Assembly: GCA_013433145.1 (NCBI GenBank)
Contig: CM024172.1
Location: 7,990,553-8,054,552, forward strand
Reading direction: 5' to 3'
DNA from: Ascaris suum
Taxonomy: Eukaryota > Nematoda > Chromadorea > Rhabditida > Ascarididae
DNA length: 64,000 bases
Below are positions 37,831-52,000 of the stretch, piece by piece. The notes under the pieces are model-generated. The model searched no databases, was not told where the DNA came from, and worked only from the letters and a program-made list of their open reading frames with translations. Both the position numbers and the translations under genes were made by a program. Numbering within the stretch: the stretch's first letter is position 1; every line of letters starts with the position of its first letter.

Positions 37831-40472
37831 CCTTTTATAGGCACCGATCCCTGCCTCAGGGCGTTTGTAGAGAGTTTGCTCTATCCTATGTCCATAAGCT
37901 GTCTGCTCTGCCCAAAACCAATTGATCTGGGATTTATTGATTACCCCTTACTAAGAATTTGTATGCATTTTGTACTGATCTAATTTTCATTTTACATCGG
38001 AAGGTCATGGAAAGTAAACATTTTGTGGAGGATTTGTTCAGGTGATTAGATCAATGAAGTATAAAGATATTGTTCCACATGTTCTTTCTTATATATTCCA
38101 CATATCAGACTTTTTGACAGTCAGCTGAAACGCGATTCGTAGTACCGTTTGGGAAAAACGTGTGTCGGGCCCGCTTCATAGGCGTGCTTTTTCTTTTGTT
38201 CAAATATAACAAGCAGAAAAGCGCATGGGAGGAGATGGCGCCATACGCATTTTTATAAACCCTCTTGTCAGCATAACTAATTTCATAAGCAGTGAACATG
38301 TCTAACTAATGCATTTGTTTGTTAACTGAACCGACGTTAGGCACTTTTAAGCATCCGAAATGAATGTGAAGCAATGAAAGTCGTATAGAAAAGGCAAAGT
38401 TCACCGAATTCCGTAGTTGCAGTCATTCATCGACATCCTTTTTGTGATTTGCAAAAAGGCTACATGGGGAAATTTCACCAGCCACTAGCCCATGTGCTAG
38501 TACCACGGGAACAGCACCATTCCTTATTCCTCTACTATGCCTGATAGCCCTAAGCGAGAGACATTTAAAGCAATTCCTTTGAGATCTTCCAAAATCGTTA
38601 CGAGAAAGAGGTTGTGGTATGTTCACTGACTCTCCTGACTAATGATGGTAGGAATGGCTCATGGTTGGCGCAATTCGCTCATTCATTGCAGAGCAAGAAG
38701 ATGATAAATAATCCTCATTTATTGATTGCACTCAAAATGGCTATTTTCTTCAGAATCTGAACACATTTCGCCCAAGTTTCTTTTAGCAAATGTACTTTCA
38801 TTTGTTCTAGGAACATCGTACTTCCACTTCATTCTCAGATCTTTTTATTTATGGAGAGAGTGTCTTTTATTATGGATATAAATGATGTGCAGTCCATACT
38901 TTTTGAATGTACTTGGTAAAACCTATAAATTTTTCTAGTATAGAGTATGTCTTAATTCACTATAACTGCTAAAAACTCGCAAAGCTTCTAAATTGCGACA
39001 AATGTTTAGCTGGCCGTAGACTATAATGAATGTTACTAGTAATGGATATTCAAGGGTGAGATGAAATACTGCTTTTGGCTCTTGGAAATCTGTTTCTTTC
39101 ATATAACGAAAGGGATTTTTTAAACGCAAGTCTACTTCCAAAATTGACAAAGTTTTGATCCACCTGCAAGACGGTTGACTGCCACTTTTTCATGATGGAC
39201 GTTTGTCTACCGCCTGACTTTTTCTCCGACTTTTCTTATGGCGTTTCCGCTCCGTTCTATCGCTCACAAAGAATTATCCCACTGACGTTGTATGTATAGT
39301 TCTTCTACGATTCCTGCTTTTTGTTGATCTTCATACTCTAGCCCAAAAGCACTCACTACGGGGTTCCCTTTCTTCTCTCTCCTTTTTGTTTTTGGCAGTG
39401 CATTCTTCAAACAAAGAAAGTTCAATGCAGTTTTTCGAAAAGCTCGGAATGGCGAAGTGTTGATGGCATCTGTGCACATAAGTTCGTCAGTTTGTCTCTA
39501 TGATAGTTTCAAAAGCCACTAAATCTACAAACTCACGAAATTTAATAGAATTGCTAACACTTTTGCTAACACAAATTTCCCATTTGTTTATTTATTCAGT
39601 CTTCTCCCGAGAGTAGTAAATATATAAATAAATATGTATTAAATATCGCAATGCTGATACTACACAAATTCGTGAAAGCGCATTTTCAACATGCGTCATC
39701 TATAGTGAAATGATCCGTTCTTGAATTGTATCAATGAAAAATCTGAAATATTGCCAACATTCTCATTTTTTTTTCAGCGATGTTCAGTTTACTTGAGAAA
39801 ATCCCGTGCACTTCGTGAAACGTTATTGAATACTGTCGATGTTTTTTGTAAGTGATCTTTGGCCTCTCGCTCTTCGGAGGCCACCTGCCCCTAGTCGCGC
39901 ATAAAAATTAGCACCTGTGCAATGTATCAACACTCCACATGTACGCCATGCAGCCTTTTATGAGTCTATGGCATATGCATATATACAGCAAATTTCACAG
40001 GTTCAAAAGGTGAGAAAGGTTGAAAAGCAACCTTTACGTGCCTTGACTGCGAGATTTGGTGAATACAGTTCACATTATGAGATGGTCCGCTGCAATGACT
40101 TCAAATTCACCTCTTTGACTTCAGATGCCGTTTATCGAACTCAGATCTCCTATCTTATCCACTGTTAACATTCCACAGCCAGTTTCTTCGAAACGAATCT
40201 TTTATAAAGTGCAACGAGTCCACAACCTTTCGTAAAAAATTCCGTCTGTGCAATAATGTGATGTGTTGAAAAGAATTGCAAATGCACATGTCGCACGCTC
40301 TTCTTATACAACTTTCATGTGAGTGAAGAGAGTTATTGAGTGGTGATGAAATATATGAGTGATGAATTACGCCTACAACTTGAATGCATTAATGCCTTCT
40401 TGTCGAGCATGATGGATCGTCCCCAAGAAGATGCTCCACAGAAAGTGAAACTTTTCTCTTTGGTGTTTTCAG

Positions 40473-43400
40473 ATGACAACACGGCAGACTGGTCGAAAGC
40501 GATCCGCTAATTCGGTCCATAGGAAGGGGCTGTCTTCTCAACGTCCGGTTCTAATGAAACAAACCAGAGTCACTTTTGATGGTTAGTCAACTCTTTCGAC
40601 TAACATTTTCTTTCCCGGTCACACCGCATTTGCCATAAAAGCATCTTTCTTGTGAATTTGAAAGCACTTTCTCCGACATCATATTAGACAGCGAACAATG
40701 TGTAGCATTGGCGACGTTGTCCACTCTATTGTATAGTCATCACACTGATAAAAAACGCAAGCAGAGAGGATGGAGGGAGGGCGAGAGGGAAGAGAGGAGG
40801 AAAGAGTAGTAATAGGTGGAGGACTTTTAAATTTGCCCAAGTTTTATTGATGCATAATTCTGAAGTTTTTTACGAGGGGTTCGTGAAATTTTTACTTCTT
40901 TGAAAACACAGTTCTCGCGTTTGCTGAATTTTGTTCTTGTTTGATAACTTTGCTTGTTCTCATCCAACATTGCAGAGGAATTATTGAATGCGCTGCATTT
41001 TTACAAGGGTGGAACGAACAGCTGAGAAAAGGTCTTAGTGAAAAGCGGAGATACTTGAAACAATTTCCTTTATTTATATGGAGAGATGCTGAAGATAGCC
41101 TTGCATCAGTTTTGAGCAAATGATCGGCGCCTTTACAGCACTAAATTATTTTAAATGCTTTTCCCCGCCTACTCTATCATAAGTCTCCACTTCACTCTAA
41201 GAGCCTCTCAAATCTGCAGTACTTAGTAATATTGAAACGAGCAAAGCTGTTACGATATAAGCTTCTACAATTTCGTTGGTTTCTTCAGCCAGTCTTCGAA
41301 TTTATAAGATCTAATAAAAATGCGCAGCAATTTATTCTTGCTTAAATCCAACCGACCACTCGTCGAAATTCTTTTAAATAAGAGGTCACTTTTGTGCTTT
41401 TGTGAATTCGCATGTGTCAAGCTTATTGTGGCAGTGTCGTACACTGTTATGCATGTGTGTGTTCTATGCAGAGCATCCCCGTTTGAGCATTTATGAAGTT
41501 GAGTGCGTATTATTCGAACGACCGATTTTACCAGTTTTATCTTTAGCATCTTTGCCAACGGATTGGTCAGTTTCTTTCGAGAAATAACTATAAACACTTG
41601 GATTTGCCGCAGCATTCCACAGCTCCTTTCGGGATTTAAACTGCTGGACGGATAGATAAAGGCGCATGCAATTATATACGCAGACATGACATCTTCTTGG
41701 TCCATTTTTGAGAATGCAGATTTGCAGCAACAAATGAAAACACTTTTCGATGGTCATTAAAAAGGGCGCGAACCCACGACGTTTCGCAACCTAGCAAGTT
41801 CTGAAGTACTGAGTGAACAATGTTGTTATAGTATATCAGTAGCTACCGTTGTCGCCTGAGTTTGGGTCGGCGCAGATAAGTTGCTAAAATTGGTACAAGT
41901 TTCAGCCGGAAAATTTCAGTAGTATTCTTTTTTCATCAGTAGTGCTGACATTTGCGCCACTTTCAAAACTTTCCAATAGCCGGTACTCAGAAGCCCTTCT
42001 TTAATAACACCCTCATACCATATCACTTTATTCACTTTGAAAATGTGTACGTGTATACTTATCTGTCCAATGGTTTCAACCTGTGAATCATTCAACATAA
42101 AAATTGAAGTCACTATTACTTATACTGCAAGCATACCTCCCTCATCAGTGTTCAAGTTGATCTGTCTCGACATCAAACAGAGTTATGATAATCTGAAGGC
42201 GCCTAAAATTTTTCTGCGTGCATAGCTTCTGCAATTCGATTTTTGATGGCTTTTCATTTTACGCCAATCAGGTTGCAAAAAAACAACGAATCTTTTACAG
42301 GAGGGGTGGATGAACGGTTTTGCAGAAATGTGCGATAAAAATGTGGTGCCGTTATTACCCACGTTTTATTGCTTGTAAAGAATTCATGAAATGTTCATAA
42401 ACTGAGTAGGATGTGAAAGCACATATTGTGCTGGCTTCCCAGAAACAATTCTACGTTCGACATAAATGTTTATCTCACTCATATCATCAGAAAAGAGTTG
42501 CTTATTAGTGGCTGCATTTTTTGCAACTAGTATCCAGCAGATTGTAGAAGTTACACACTCTCGAGGGGTGTTATTTATATGGACATTGTTGTTCTGTATG
42601 TTCCGTGCTCAGTATGTGCAAAGAGGTGTATCTTTGTAGCGCGTTATGCAAGTTGATGTCATTGTTCTCGATCTCGACATTACTGGCATCGATCATTTCA
42701 ATTGCGTACGTGGATGCTAGTTTCTGCAAAGAAAACTTCAGATGCAGATACCCTCAAAAGCCACCTAAGAAGATGTGTATTCAAATGATTCACTCCAAAA
42801 CTGCCGTGCGGCAAAGTATTATGACATTCCGGAAAAGTCTTAATGCTATCAGTGGCGTTCGCCTTTTTAAAACAGCATTTTCGCGACATTAACTGTTAAA
42901 TGGCAAGTTGGTTCATCGATATGTACTGCATTTGAACAGATCCTAGGTGAGAATTCGGTGTGCGATGGGGAGTAGTATTTGTCCCCTCCCTCTGAAACTT
43001 TCTTTGTTAGAAGATCGAAGATTTGGGAGGCCCCGATGTATGGGAAGAGGGAGGGGGCTGGCGAAGAGAAAAAGATGGCGAATGCCATTCGAGTATTTAG
43101 TATGGTCAAAGGCGCGGGTTAGAACTACAAACAGTGTTCCCTTGGCAATACGTGGCAAGCAATGCGGTCTATCCGATTTCAAATAAAGATTAACAACTCT
43201 AAAATGCACAGTGGTGGGACATTGATAAAATTGTCGGAAATTTCCCGAGCGAGAATTTCGCAGCTGTGATTTGCACTGCAGCTTGCAGTGAACATCGCAG
43301 CACACTGCGTCCATAAATTTGCTGCATCTACCTATCCTCTATAATTTGTAGCTTCGGAAAGTTGTTCTGGAGCCCATTTCTTGGTGATCCACGAATTCCA

Positions 43401-43981
43401 TTTGGGTGTGATGATAAACGAGCTGCAGAGAGGATATTAATTTAAGAGCGCTTCAAGAAATAAAACGAACATTTTCTTTACAACCCATTTCCACTAAGAT
43501 AATAGAAGGGGTTACCTAGTTATCATTTTTTATATAAGTAGTGCTTATTCATTTTGAGAATTGGCCAATAAAGAAGGTAATCAATCATGTGAGCACCCAT
43601 TTACATTTCTTCAGACTTTTCCTTCATCGTGAGTTTTTTCTAGATGCCTCAACATAACTGGAATCGTTCAGCTTTATTTTCATTTCATTCTTGCGTTTAA
43701 TCATACAATTGGTTTTTTCTTCAAAAATCTATCTGTCACTAATCTTATTATAATTTACCCCTTCTATTCCAGTATTTACAGAAGATATTCTTTTAGAGAG
43801 AATATTAGAGGCGAAAAATCTTGCAGCCGAAAAGTGCACAACGAAGACATATTTCACTGCGATGATGTTTGAGAAGTTTTGTGAAGAAATCAACTGCAGT
43901 GAAGGCTGCGAATTAGGGAGGCGCTTGAATTCTAGCGAGACAGCCGGCTACATACTGATCGCGTCAGTCGGAGGTCGTTAA
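40473..43981 (+). CDS. Unrecognised 116-residue protein, three exons
   Basis: Exons 40473-40581, 40976-41008 (33 bases) and 43773-43981 join in phase (G+AG, G+TA) to one open frame ending in TAA at 43979. The first ATG follows a gtgttttcag acceptor directly, so this is either a spliced-leader addition site or an internal exon. The N-terminus is basic (TTRQTGRKRSANSVHRK), followed by an acidic helix-prone middle (TEDILLERILEAKNLAAEK) and a C-terminal part with three Cys (FCEEINCSEGCELG). There is no signal peptide or transmembrane segment. The small size and basic tail would suit a nuclear or nucleic-acid-associated protein, but this is inference. The tiny middle exon and 2.8 kb second intron make the model uncertain. 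Confidence 0.35.
42063..42083 (-). repeat. Minus-strand motif copy C
   Basis: Reads GTTGAAACCATTGGACAG on the minus strand right after a gattcacag acceptor, inside an open frame (QVETIGQISIHVHIF) that runs to about 41916. It is the best-preserved member of the four-copy set. A shared upstream block (caagttgatct on the plus strand, about 42149) also occurs near copies B and D. Confidence 0.4.
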
Positions 43982-46076
43982 TTTTTTAGCGCTCTTGTGG
44001 GGCTTTTTAACGTTCCTCTCGTCTTGCTCTATTCACAACCAGTCCAAATCAGCTAATTCACAGCATTCTTTGTTCGTCCCTTGTTTCTGATGATGTGTGG
44101 CTCAGCAGCCATGCTTGCTGCATCCCAGGCGAGCCAGAATTTTTGTGAGTGGCTTACTTCATTCTCTTTTAGTTTTGCCCATCTTAGACCAAGTAGTGGG
44201 GAGAGGACGGAACGAATAGGGCCACGGTTTGCTTCCTCAAACCTTTTCACTCAATTCAACTTGAGGAGAACAGGTGGGGAGAACAGTGGGGAAGGAGGGG
44301 AGCCGATAAGCAAATAGGATGATAAAAAATATTGAAGAAGGTTGCCTGTCAGGTGGTTTTGGTGGTGATTCATAGTTTGCGTCGTACGAATAACTAAAGC
44401 ACCGTGACGGATTTTAGTTATCCGCTTTCATGGGTCCATTTTCATGGATTGCATTTTCATGGAAATGCAACAAATATATTTCCGTGGATTAGTGTGCAAG
44501 AAAACCAGCGCCAACATCGTATTCAAATTTAAGTCACTCAATTGCGCGATTCCATCTCGAAATATTGCCGAAATATGTTTTCATCCCTCGTTTCGCTATT
44601 GTGCAAGTACCATCAACTGCTAACATCTAAATATTTTGGCTTGAACAGTTTCGACGAACCAAACAAGTGAGAAAGTGCGACAGAACGCTGTCGGGATATA
44701 TGCATTTGGATTAAACCTACCAGATCGGCTGCTTATTAGCGTCTGGAGTAATTATAAGCACAGAAAATGCAAGCAATAAAGAATTAATTCGGTAGATAAA
44801 AACGATTAATTCAACTGTGGCGAAAGATTATGGGAAATGCTTGTAAGGGCAAATATACCGAGGAAGTTTCAGAAAGAATACCGATAGAAAATCCATAAAT
44901 AAATACTCATGTTAATGGTTAGACCTTTTTACTAGGAAGGAAAAGGCCTAATGGGAGAAATCACATCAGTGTGGATAATGCAGTAAAGAAGGTAGGTATT
45001 TAGAGAAGTTGAGTTGACCTGATGCCGTTAATGAATGCGATGATATAAGAAACCTAGAGAGCGGTAAAAAGAGAGTAATTTTAAATGAAAAATTATCGAA
45101 ATTATTAGCTAAAATAAGTGCAATAATGCATTAATACTCTTATTCGTCGACCTCTTCCGTAGGTATGTAATATTCTATGATAGATTCTTTTCCTCAACTT
45201 GAAGATTTGTGGAATATGGCACGTTTGTGAAATGCAAAAAACTTTAAGGCACATATGGTTAGGGTCTATAAATTCTTTCGAAATTGAATGATCGCCTTGG
45301 AAGTTGATATTCGAGGTCAAAACATGGCGTAAATTCCACTCGCCCGAGGTTGTCATTCTAGCTCCAGTGGTACTTCGGCACTAATTAGTAGACATCAAAG
45401 CGCACGCATATATACATACACGAAAGTAACACATATAGTTGTTTATCGCTATAAAGAGGTTTGCGAACGCAAATTTAGTAAAGCTTGTAACAGCGCATTT
45501 CGAACTGAATCAACGGCAGAGAATCACGCTATATCCTCTTCATTCATGTCATTATTGATTAGTAGGAAGCTGAGCTTCAGGATTAATTTTATTCACATTA
45601 TACCTTCTTTTGCATTGAATTTAAAATAATATTCAATGAAAATTAAGTCTGCATCTTTCAATGACAACAACTGTCGAAATTTTTTTCAAAGTCATACAGC
45701 ATCTTCGCAACTAACTTATCTTGTCCTAACCTTAGTAGACTGCACAAGATGTCAGTTCATTTTCTGTCCGAAACACTATATTATAAAAGCTCTCAATTGT
45801 TACGTTCAGAAATCTGCACATGTCAAGGTATTTGCATGGTCCACATCAAAATCTGATTTCGGCTGTTAAAGTTTAACGCAAATTATTTTTAGTTATTTCA
45901 ATGATCAGTGCTAATGCATGTCATTCATGAAGGATTTTAAATGAAATTGCTCCGATAGGGTTTCAGCACACCGTATGCAACTTTTTGTTGTTTTTCATAC
46001 AGTTTTGCAAATTTCTATGTGCGGAACACATGGTGGCGTTGCTCAATGCATCTGACTTTGTGCGTACGTCGCTCCC
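43982..46076. other. Intergenic stretch, nothing recognised
   Basis: Includes purine-rich patches (about 44200-44310) but no exon or RNA gene that I can support. A minus-strand frame at 45105-45356 is open for 83 codons without other evidence. Confidence 0.45.
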
Positions 46077-46098
46077 TTTGTCCGACAGTTTCAATTTG
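46077..46098 (-). repeat. Minus-strand motif copy D
   Basis: Reads AAATTGAAACTGTCGGACAAA on the minus strand; in frame this gives FQIETVGQRERRTHK and stops at about 46029. It matches copies A-C at the core and at an upstream caacttgatct block (about 46148). Confidence 0.4.
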
Positions 46099-49037
46099 AA
46101 AACCACTAGAGCCAGACCCATATAATTTCTTAGATATATTTTATAGCGCAACTTGATCTCTTTGCAGGTAAATTGCCAAAGAACTTCCATCCATTGAATA
46201 GACGACCAGATCGCAAAGAAAGACTTTTCGTAGATTTGCATGAGAGTTAGATGAGTTGCGTATGAATAGTTATCACACGTGTTTGTCGTTAATTTATGAA
46301 GCTGGTTCGATTCGTGGGTGGAATGCGAAAGCGCCGAACTCAGTAACACGTCTTTCCTCTTATTCTAAGTGTTCACTATAGGCTTTCACAGTATACGACT
46401 ATATACAGCTTTCAATCGTTATAATTGTTGATCAAATAGGTCGCATTATTCTCGGAAATAACAGGATAGCAGTGATATTTTTAAGAGCGAGTGCAAAAAA
46501 AGCGTGTCACTTCCGACTTTAAAAATTTGCGGTGCAATTGTATACTGCTCACAGTTATGATGCTCAACGACGATGTTTCAATTTGTTACGCGAAAGGTGA
46601 ATGGAGCGTCGTGGACACACTAGGAAATGTGCTTTGAATTATTACTAACAAACTTTGTTATGCGTGGAAACATTGCTCGTCTAGAAATTGCAACCGACCG
46701 CGGGAACTTGCATAAATCTTTTCACAAAATTCCCCTCTCTGCTGTCTCTATTTCTTGTTTTTTCATCCCTCTCTCTCTCCCTCCCTCTTTCTTTCCTATA
46801 AGAAAACTTGTCGCCTAACGACCCTCCTGATTACCATCAGTCGATGAGTTTTTGAAATGGAAATTGACAGAGATGTGCAAACCGATTTTGCCCTGCAACC
46901 ATTCGGTTGGTAACCAAAAACTGATTCTTGGCAAGAAATCGTACAGCCGCTTCACTGTCGTAACAAAATGCGATCGATGCATCGTAGCTGCACTATTTAC
47001 CAATAATTTATCCAGGTGGTTATTTTAATAAGCGAAACTGTAAGAAATTCACTTCGTGGCGATCTGCTTGGATAGAATTGGGCTGCTTGCAGCTGTAATA
47101 TTCTGTGTCAGTCGAGCAAACTCTTTTCCACGTAATTGAGTTTTCCGGTTTCTTCGTAAAGAAAACTTGTAAGTTAGGACTCTCTGATTCTATAAGACAA
47201 ACGAATATTTGAATGCATCCCTTTGAGTTTCATCAATTTCTCCTCTCGCTTCATATTCGCATGGGAATATCATTTTTTGACCTTTGCAATAATGATCCTG
47301 CAAAATGATGGCGTTGTTGACAGAAGGATGCCGTAAAATAGTCAGTTATATATGTGCATAATGTGAGCATCAAAAAACAAAGTTTCTATAAAATCGCTTC
47401 TTGAAGGAAAACGTTGCTGAAAGATGCTTCAGTGATCCAGCGCAAGTTTGCGATATTTGTGGTATTTTTGTAGAATGAGTTATCGATAAACCGTGTAAGG
47501 TATTTCACTCACAAGCTATAATAGCAGCCAATAAGAATGGCAAGAACAGTATTTGCCATATTGCTGATGTTGCCATCTTGTAGCTTATTTACTCAATACT
47601 TTTTCGGCAGTAAAGTTTTCTCTAATGGCCAGTGCATTCAACGAGAACCTGTTGAAATACTATGATCTTGATATGCATGATGTATGCAAATGCTCGCGAA
47701 ACAAAATGGCTTCAGACATGTCTTCTTCAACCCAAATTGACTACCAATAAGTTTACTGAAATCATTCGTGATTCCGACGGAACAATTTCACTAACGGTGA
47801 AGTAGAGTTTGCGAGGATAACGATTGCTATGAAGGAATTTCTTGTTTATTTACAACTACAGCAGTGCTTGCTGCCCACTGAGGATTAGTGGTTTCTTCGA
47901 CTCCGTATTTTTATCTTTTCTAGTTAAGAGCTTTCCACACTGAAACACTTTCCTAACTGTTTAGTACATCTATCGATCAACGGTTATCACCCACAGAAAC
48001 AACCGATATAGAGAGAGGTAATAGCAGACTTTCCATTCTTGAGATATTTTAACTGAGGAAGTCACTGGGATCCTCCAAGCATTCTTTCTCCCGAAGTGCT
48101 TAAAATTTTGCCTGAGGTGGTAAGCGCTTTATAGATGATGATCTGTATGAACGAGTAGTATGTTGGTAATCGTCGGTCAAATGTGATCCGCAGACAAACT
48201 TTTTTCCTGAATGAGTTCAAGAAAGAGAAATTTTGAAGGTTATCTGCAAAGGGTTGCATCAATATGCAATGTGCATATTTTACTATGCAACTGTTCGGCC
48301 TGTCTAACGCGACGTTTGCAAAACGGTGGCAGCATATGCTTTGAAATTTCGCTGTATTCCGCACAGATTTTCAACAAAATTCGCAGCGCATTTTATGAAT
48401 TCGACGGTGGGTACTGCTTTCTTTCCCTTATGCGGATTTCTTGAGTGCATATGCGATCGCATTTACTATTATTGTAGAAAATAGCCAATCCCAAAAGCAA
48501 ATCGAGCGAGTGATGCAACAGTACATCGGAAGTGGTTACGGTAAAGTTCACCGCCTCCGCTAGCTAAATGATTTGAAATATACGTTGAATAAAAAAGTAA
48601 CCTAAACGAAGACAAGCAACTACGCCTGGGCATTCAGTCAGTGATCAGATGTTGTGTAGGAAATAGTCGAAGCAACTCTTCCTCACTCCGAAGTAATGGC
48701 TGCTTTCAATTTCATTCATCGCTAATATATCCAATCCTATATTGATCATTAAATTTGCTCAGAACTGTTAATTTTTTACCCGCCTTATTTAACACGCTTT
48801 CATCTGCCAAGTTCCCCCAACCAATGTCACTCATTTTCTGCCGATCGCGTTAGTAATTTTCTGGATGAGCCATCTTCTTCTGGCATCTTATTCTTCAGTA
48901 AAACAACACCCCTTATAACAACAGTATTCGCAAACTATTAGATATGTGTGATTTTCCTCATGAATTTATGTCCACACTAAAAGAATCGCTCCTTTTCAGC
49001 AAATCAGAGCAGTTACAGTCGTACCAACCATTTACCG
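46099..49037. other. Intergenic stretch with a CT-rich tract
   Basis: A pyrimidine-rich run (ctctctctccctccctcttt) lies at about 46770-46795. No exon or RNA gene is supported elsewhere. The last 38 bases (49000-49037), after a ccttttcag acceptor, are the presumed 5' UTR of the next gene. Confidence 0.45.
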
Positions 49038-52000
49038 ATGAATGTTTCGGTGGAATGTGCGGACGATTTCGAAAAACGCGAAGAATATCAGCACAATGCT
49101 CGAAGGCATCGTTGTTGCTGTGGATTGATACATGCTGTGGTTAGTGAGCTTGATACTTGAAGCAACGCTATGGCAATTATTTTTTCATTGGAATGAATGG
49201 TCTTCTTGCGTGACAGTGGACGCAACACCGTCAACCAATAACTTCGATTGCGCGTCATATGTCTGCTTGCAGAGTTAACATAATTGCACTTCTCTTTAAG
49301 AAACGCTTTGTCCTCCCTTGAACGCTCATTTATGTTTGTTCAGTTCGGAACGACTGCATAAAATATCGAGGTAGTGTGCGTGCACCTATTGTTTTTGCTA
49401 ATTAATTTCACTCTTTTAAGCAATTTTCCGCTACGTGCTTATGAACATTTATTTTGTTTCAATGAATCGTAGAGGATGATAGAATATAATATCGAAAATA
49501 ACTTGTAGTGCTAAAGTAGGCATCGGAGCTGAATCCATAAATCTAGTCAGATGGCCCACAAAGGTTTGTTGGAATTTTTCGGGAGTACTCGTGCTCGAAA
49601 GCCAAAATGACTCTCGACGTTCTTTGGTCTATGCTAAGCAAAATTGGTGGATAATTAAGCATAAATTTTGCTACAGTAAGCTTAGTTCGACATGCTCGAC
49701 GTTTGGGACTCGTTTACATGTAGAATCGCCGAATGTGAGTTGCCTTTGAGTATCAAAGTTTCATCGATTTCTTCCAAAGGGCCCTAACTTTTTTCTGTGA
49801 ATACGGTATCGTGCCGTTTACCACATCCACCGGTGCATTCGGACATAAAATCGAATGGTTGAATTGAAGTTTAATACCCGGCTCAGTAATTTTTGCACGC
49901 GTTAGCAAATAACGGCCAACGCACTTATATCCTAACTCATTGAGATCCATCCCTTTTACAGAAATACTCAGCTGATATAGGACTGAAGGGTTTTAATCAC
50001 CCAAGGAAATCAAAAAATCACAATCACGGAATTTGCAAATGAAAAACAGGGGAGCTCATAGTGCGAGAAGCTTTATCGGACGCTGTTTTTTATGGCCTTC
50101 TGCGATTTTAATCCACGTTGAAACGGCTGTCGAAAAATCTCCGAACAACGCAAATCCTCGCTCATAATAATGAAATTCACTAAATTAATCAAGATTTTCG
50201 AACAAAACAGTGATCGTTATGTGTTGTCTTCCAATGAAAATTGGCCTCTTCAAAAATTTGAGAAATAATTACGCCCTTAGGTAAAGCGGAATCAATAGAC
50301 TTTCATCCCCGAAGGAGTTGATAGGCCAATTCTTTTCAAGCCGATATTGCTTCAGGTATCGATTTATTAAATTACCGCCCGAAATATTCCGAGAAACGTT
50401 AAGAAGCATTTTGGCTTTTCAAGTGACATTTTATTGAAGGGTGGAACAAAATTGTTTCTCGTTTTCTATACGATACTCATGGTCGCAGGATTGATGTTGG
50501 GAATGGCGTCTGCTTTCGTATGGACGGGTATACCAATTATTATCATTTCAATGAGCATATATGCATTGGCCAAAGAGAAGCACAAATATCTTTATCCGTT
50601 CCTCATTATTTCGGTATGTTTTGATAGCATTTGTTAATGGCACTGTTAGCCTTTTATGTGTAAGGCTGTATCTAAACACCCCCAGAACAGCTTGCTATGC
50701 TTTACGAGGATAAATCAAAAGCTTGCTGCGATGAAAGTTCTTCAAATCTCACCAAAGGAGGATAACTAGAGATGTGGCAGTCATTGAACAATATAATATT
50801 CATTCGGATTCTCACACCTCCGCGCATTGTGCTTCCACACTACTAGCCCATTTAATAACTGTTGCCATCTTGAAACAAGCGATACTAAAGTGACGTGTTT
50901 GGCGTCGTCTATTCATTCGAACGGTCACACTTTCAAATGTTTTCTCTTCAATTACGAAAGCAAAAATAAATGATAATACGCAAATCAGAGCTCTTAAAAA
51001 TGTGGGACAAGTCTTCGCAATGGAAATCAAAGAAAACGGCTTCTGCAACCCTCATAGAGGATACAGATGCACAGTCATAGCAGAAACGACTGCTTATTGA
51101 GGATTTCCTCGATTTTTTGAAGCAAGCTCTTCTTCAGTTTTTGTAGACTTTCCTCATTATAATATGCTGCAGTCTCCCTTTTTCTTTCGTGAAAAGGTTG
51201 CACCCACCGAATACCGCCAAAAATCTGCTTTTTGATTCCGTCAGTCTCAGCACAACGCTTTTAGCATCCAACATGCAAAACAACTTGATGAAATTAGAAA
51301 TATCAGAAAGTGACTTTATGAGTTGAATGAAATCTCAGCTTCTTCACTCTCCGTTTTACTTTGGAATTCTTTGATTCTTTCCAAACAGACTGTCAGTTAA
51401 GACAACCGTTTCGGCATTGATCGGCGCGGATGGTTCACTCATGGGTCGTATCTGAGGTTCTACCCTTTTTCTTAAAGCTCCTGATCCACTGCACTGTTTT
51501 CTTAGAGACGGCTTCACACAAATTTCTCACGTAGTATCAGTTTCATCACAAAGTTTTTATAAAGCATCAGTGATATTCGTAGTGTTCCTCTTAGTTTTGT
51601 TAGAAACTTGAGATTTGCTAACATTTCTTTTAGATTTACCAGTTAGCAGATAGGTAGCACATTTACTAGTTAGAAGCATCTTCCTCGTTCACCGTGGCAA
51701 AAAGAAGGGTCCATTGAGACTGATGTTCGTACGAGCAGCAGCATTGAGGGCATAAACGATGTCACGCACGTTCAAGCATATCGGTACCTCAAGTCACGCT
51801 TAAATATTTTTGCCTCGAGTTGATTTGAATGCCTTTGTACAGCTGTACTATTCCGGAAATTTTTGACTTATTTTCATGATCAGTGACGATTCGACAGGTT
51901 TTACGACAAAATGTTCTTCTCAAACTCAAGTTCCCTATTGCATATTCAGTCTCGTTTCTGTAACTTAAATTAATGCAATGTGATGTGTGACTATCAATTT

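Larger units (their letters stand above)
35647..40472. other. Unassigned stretch with a diverged repeat motif and one GC-rich patch
   Basis: Apart from the motif copies near 36.9 and 37.3 kb and the GC-rich patch at 37.6 kb, no exon is secure. One plus-strand segment at about 39780-39847 has a strong T-rich acceptor, a gtaagtg donor and an open phase-0 frame (YLRKSRALRETLLNTVDVF), so it may be an exon of an unrecognised gene. A minus-strand segment at about 38560-38630 (ILEDLKGIALNVSRLGLSG) is also open. Confidence 0.3.
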
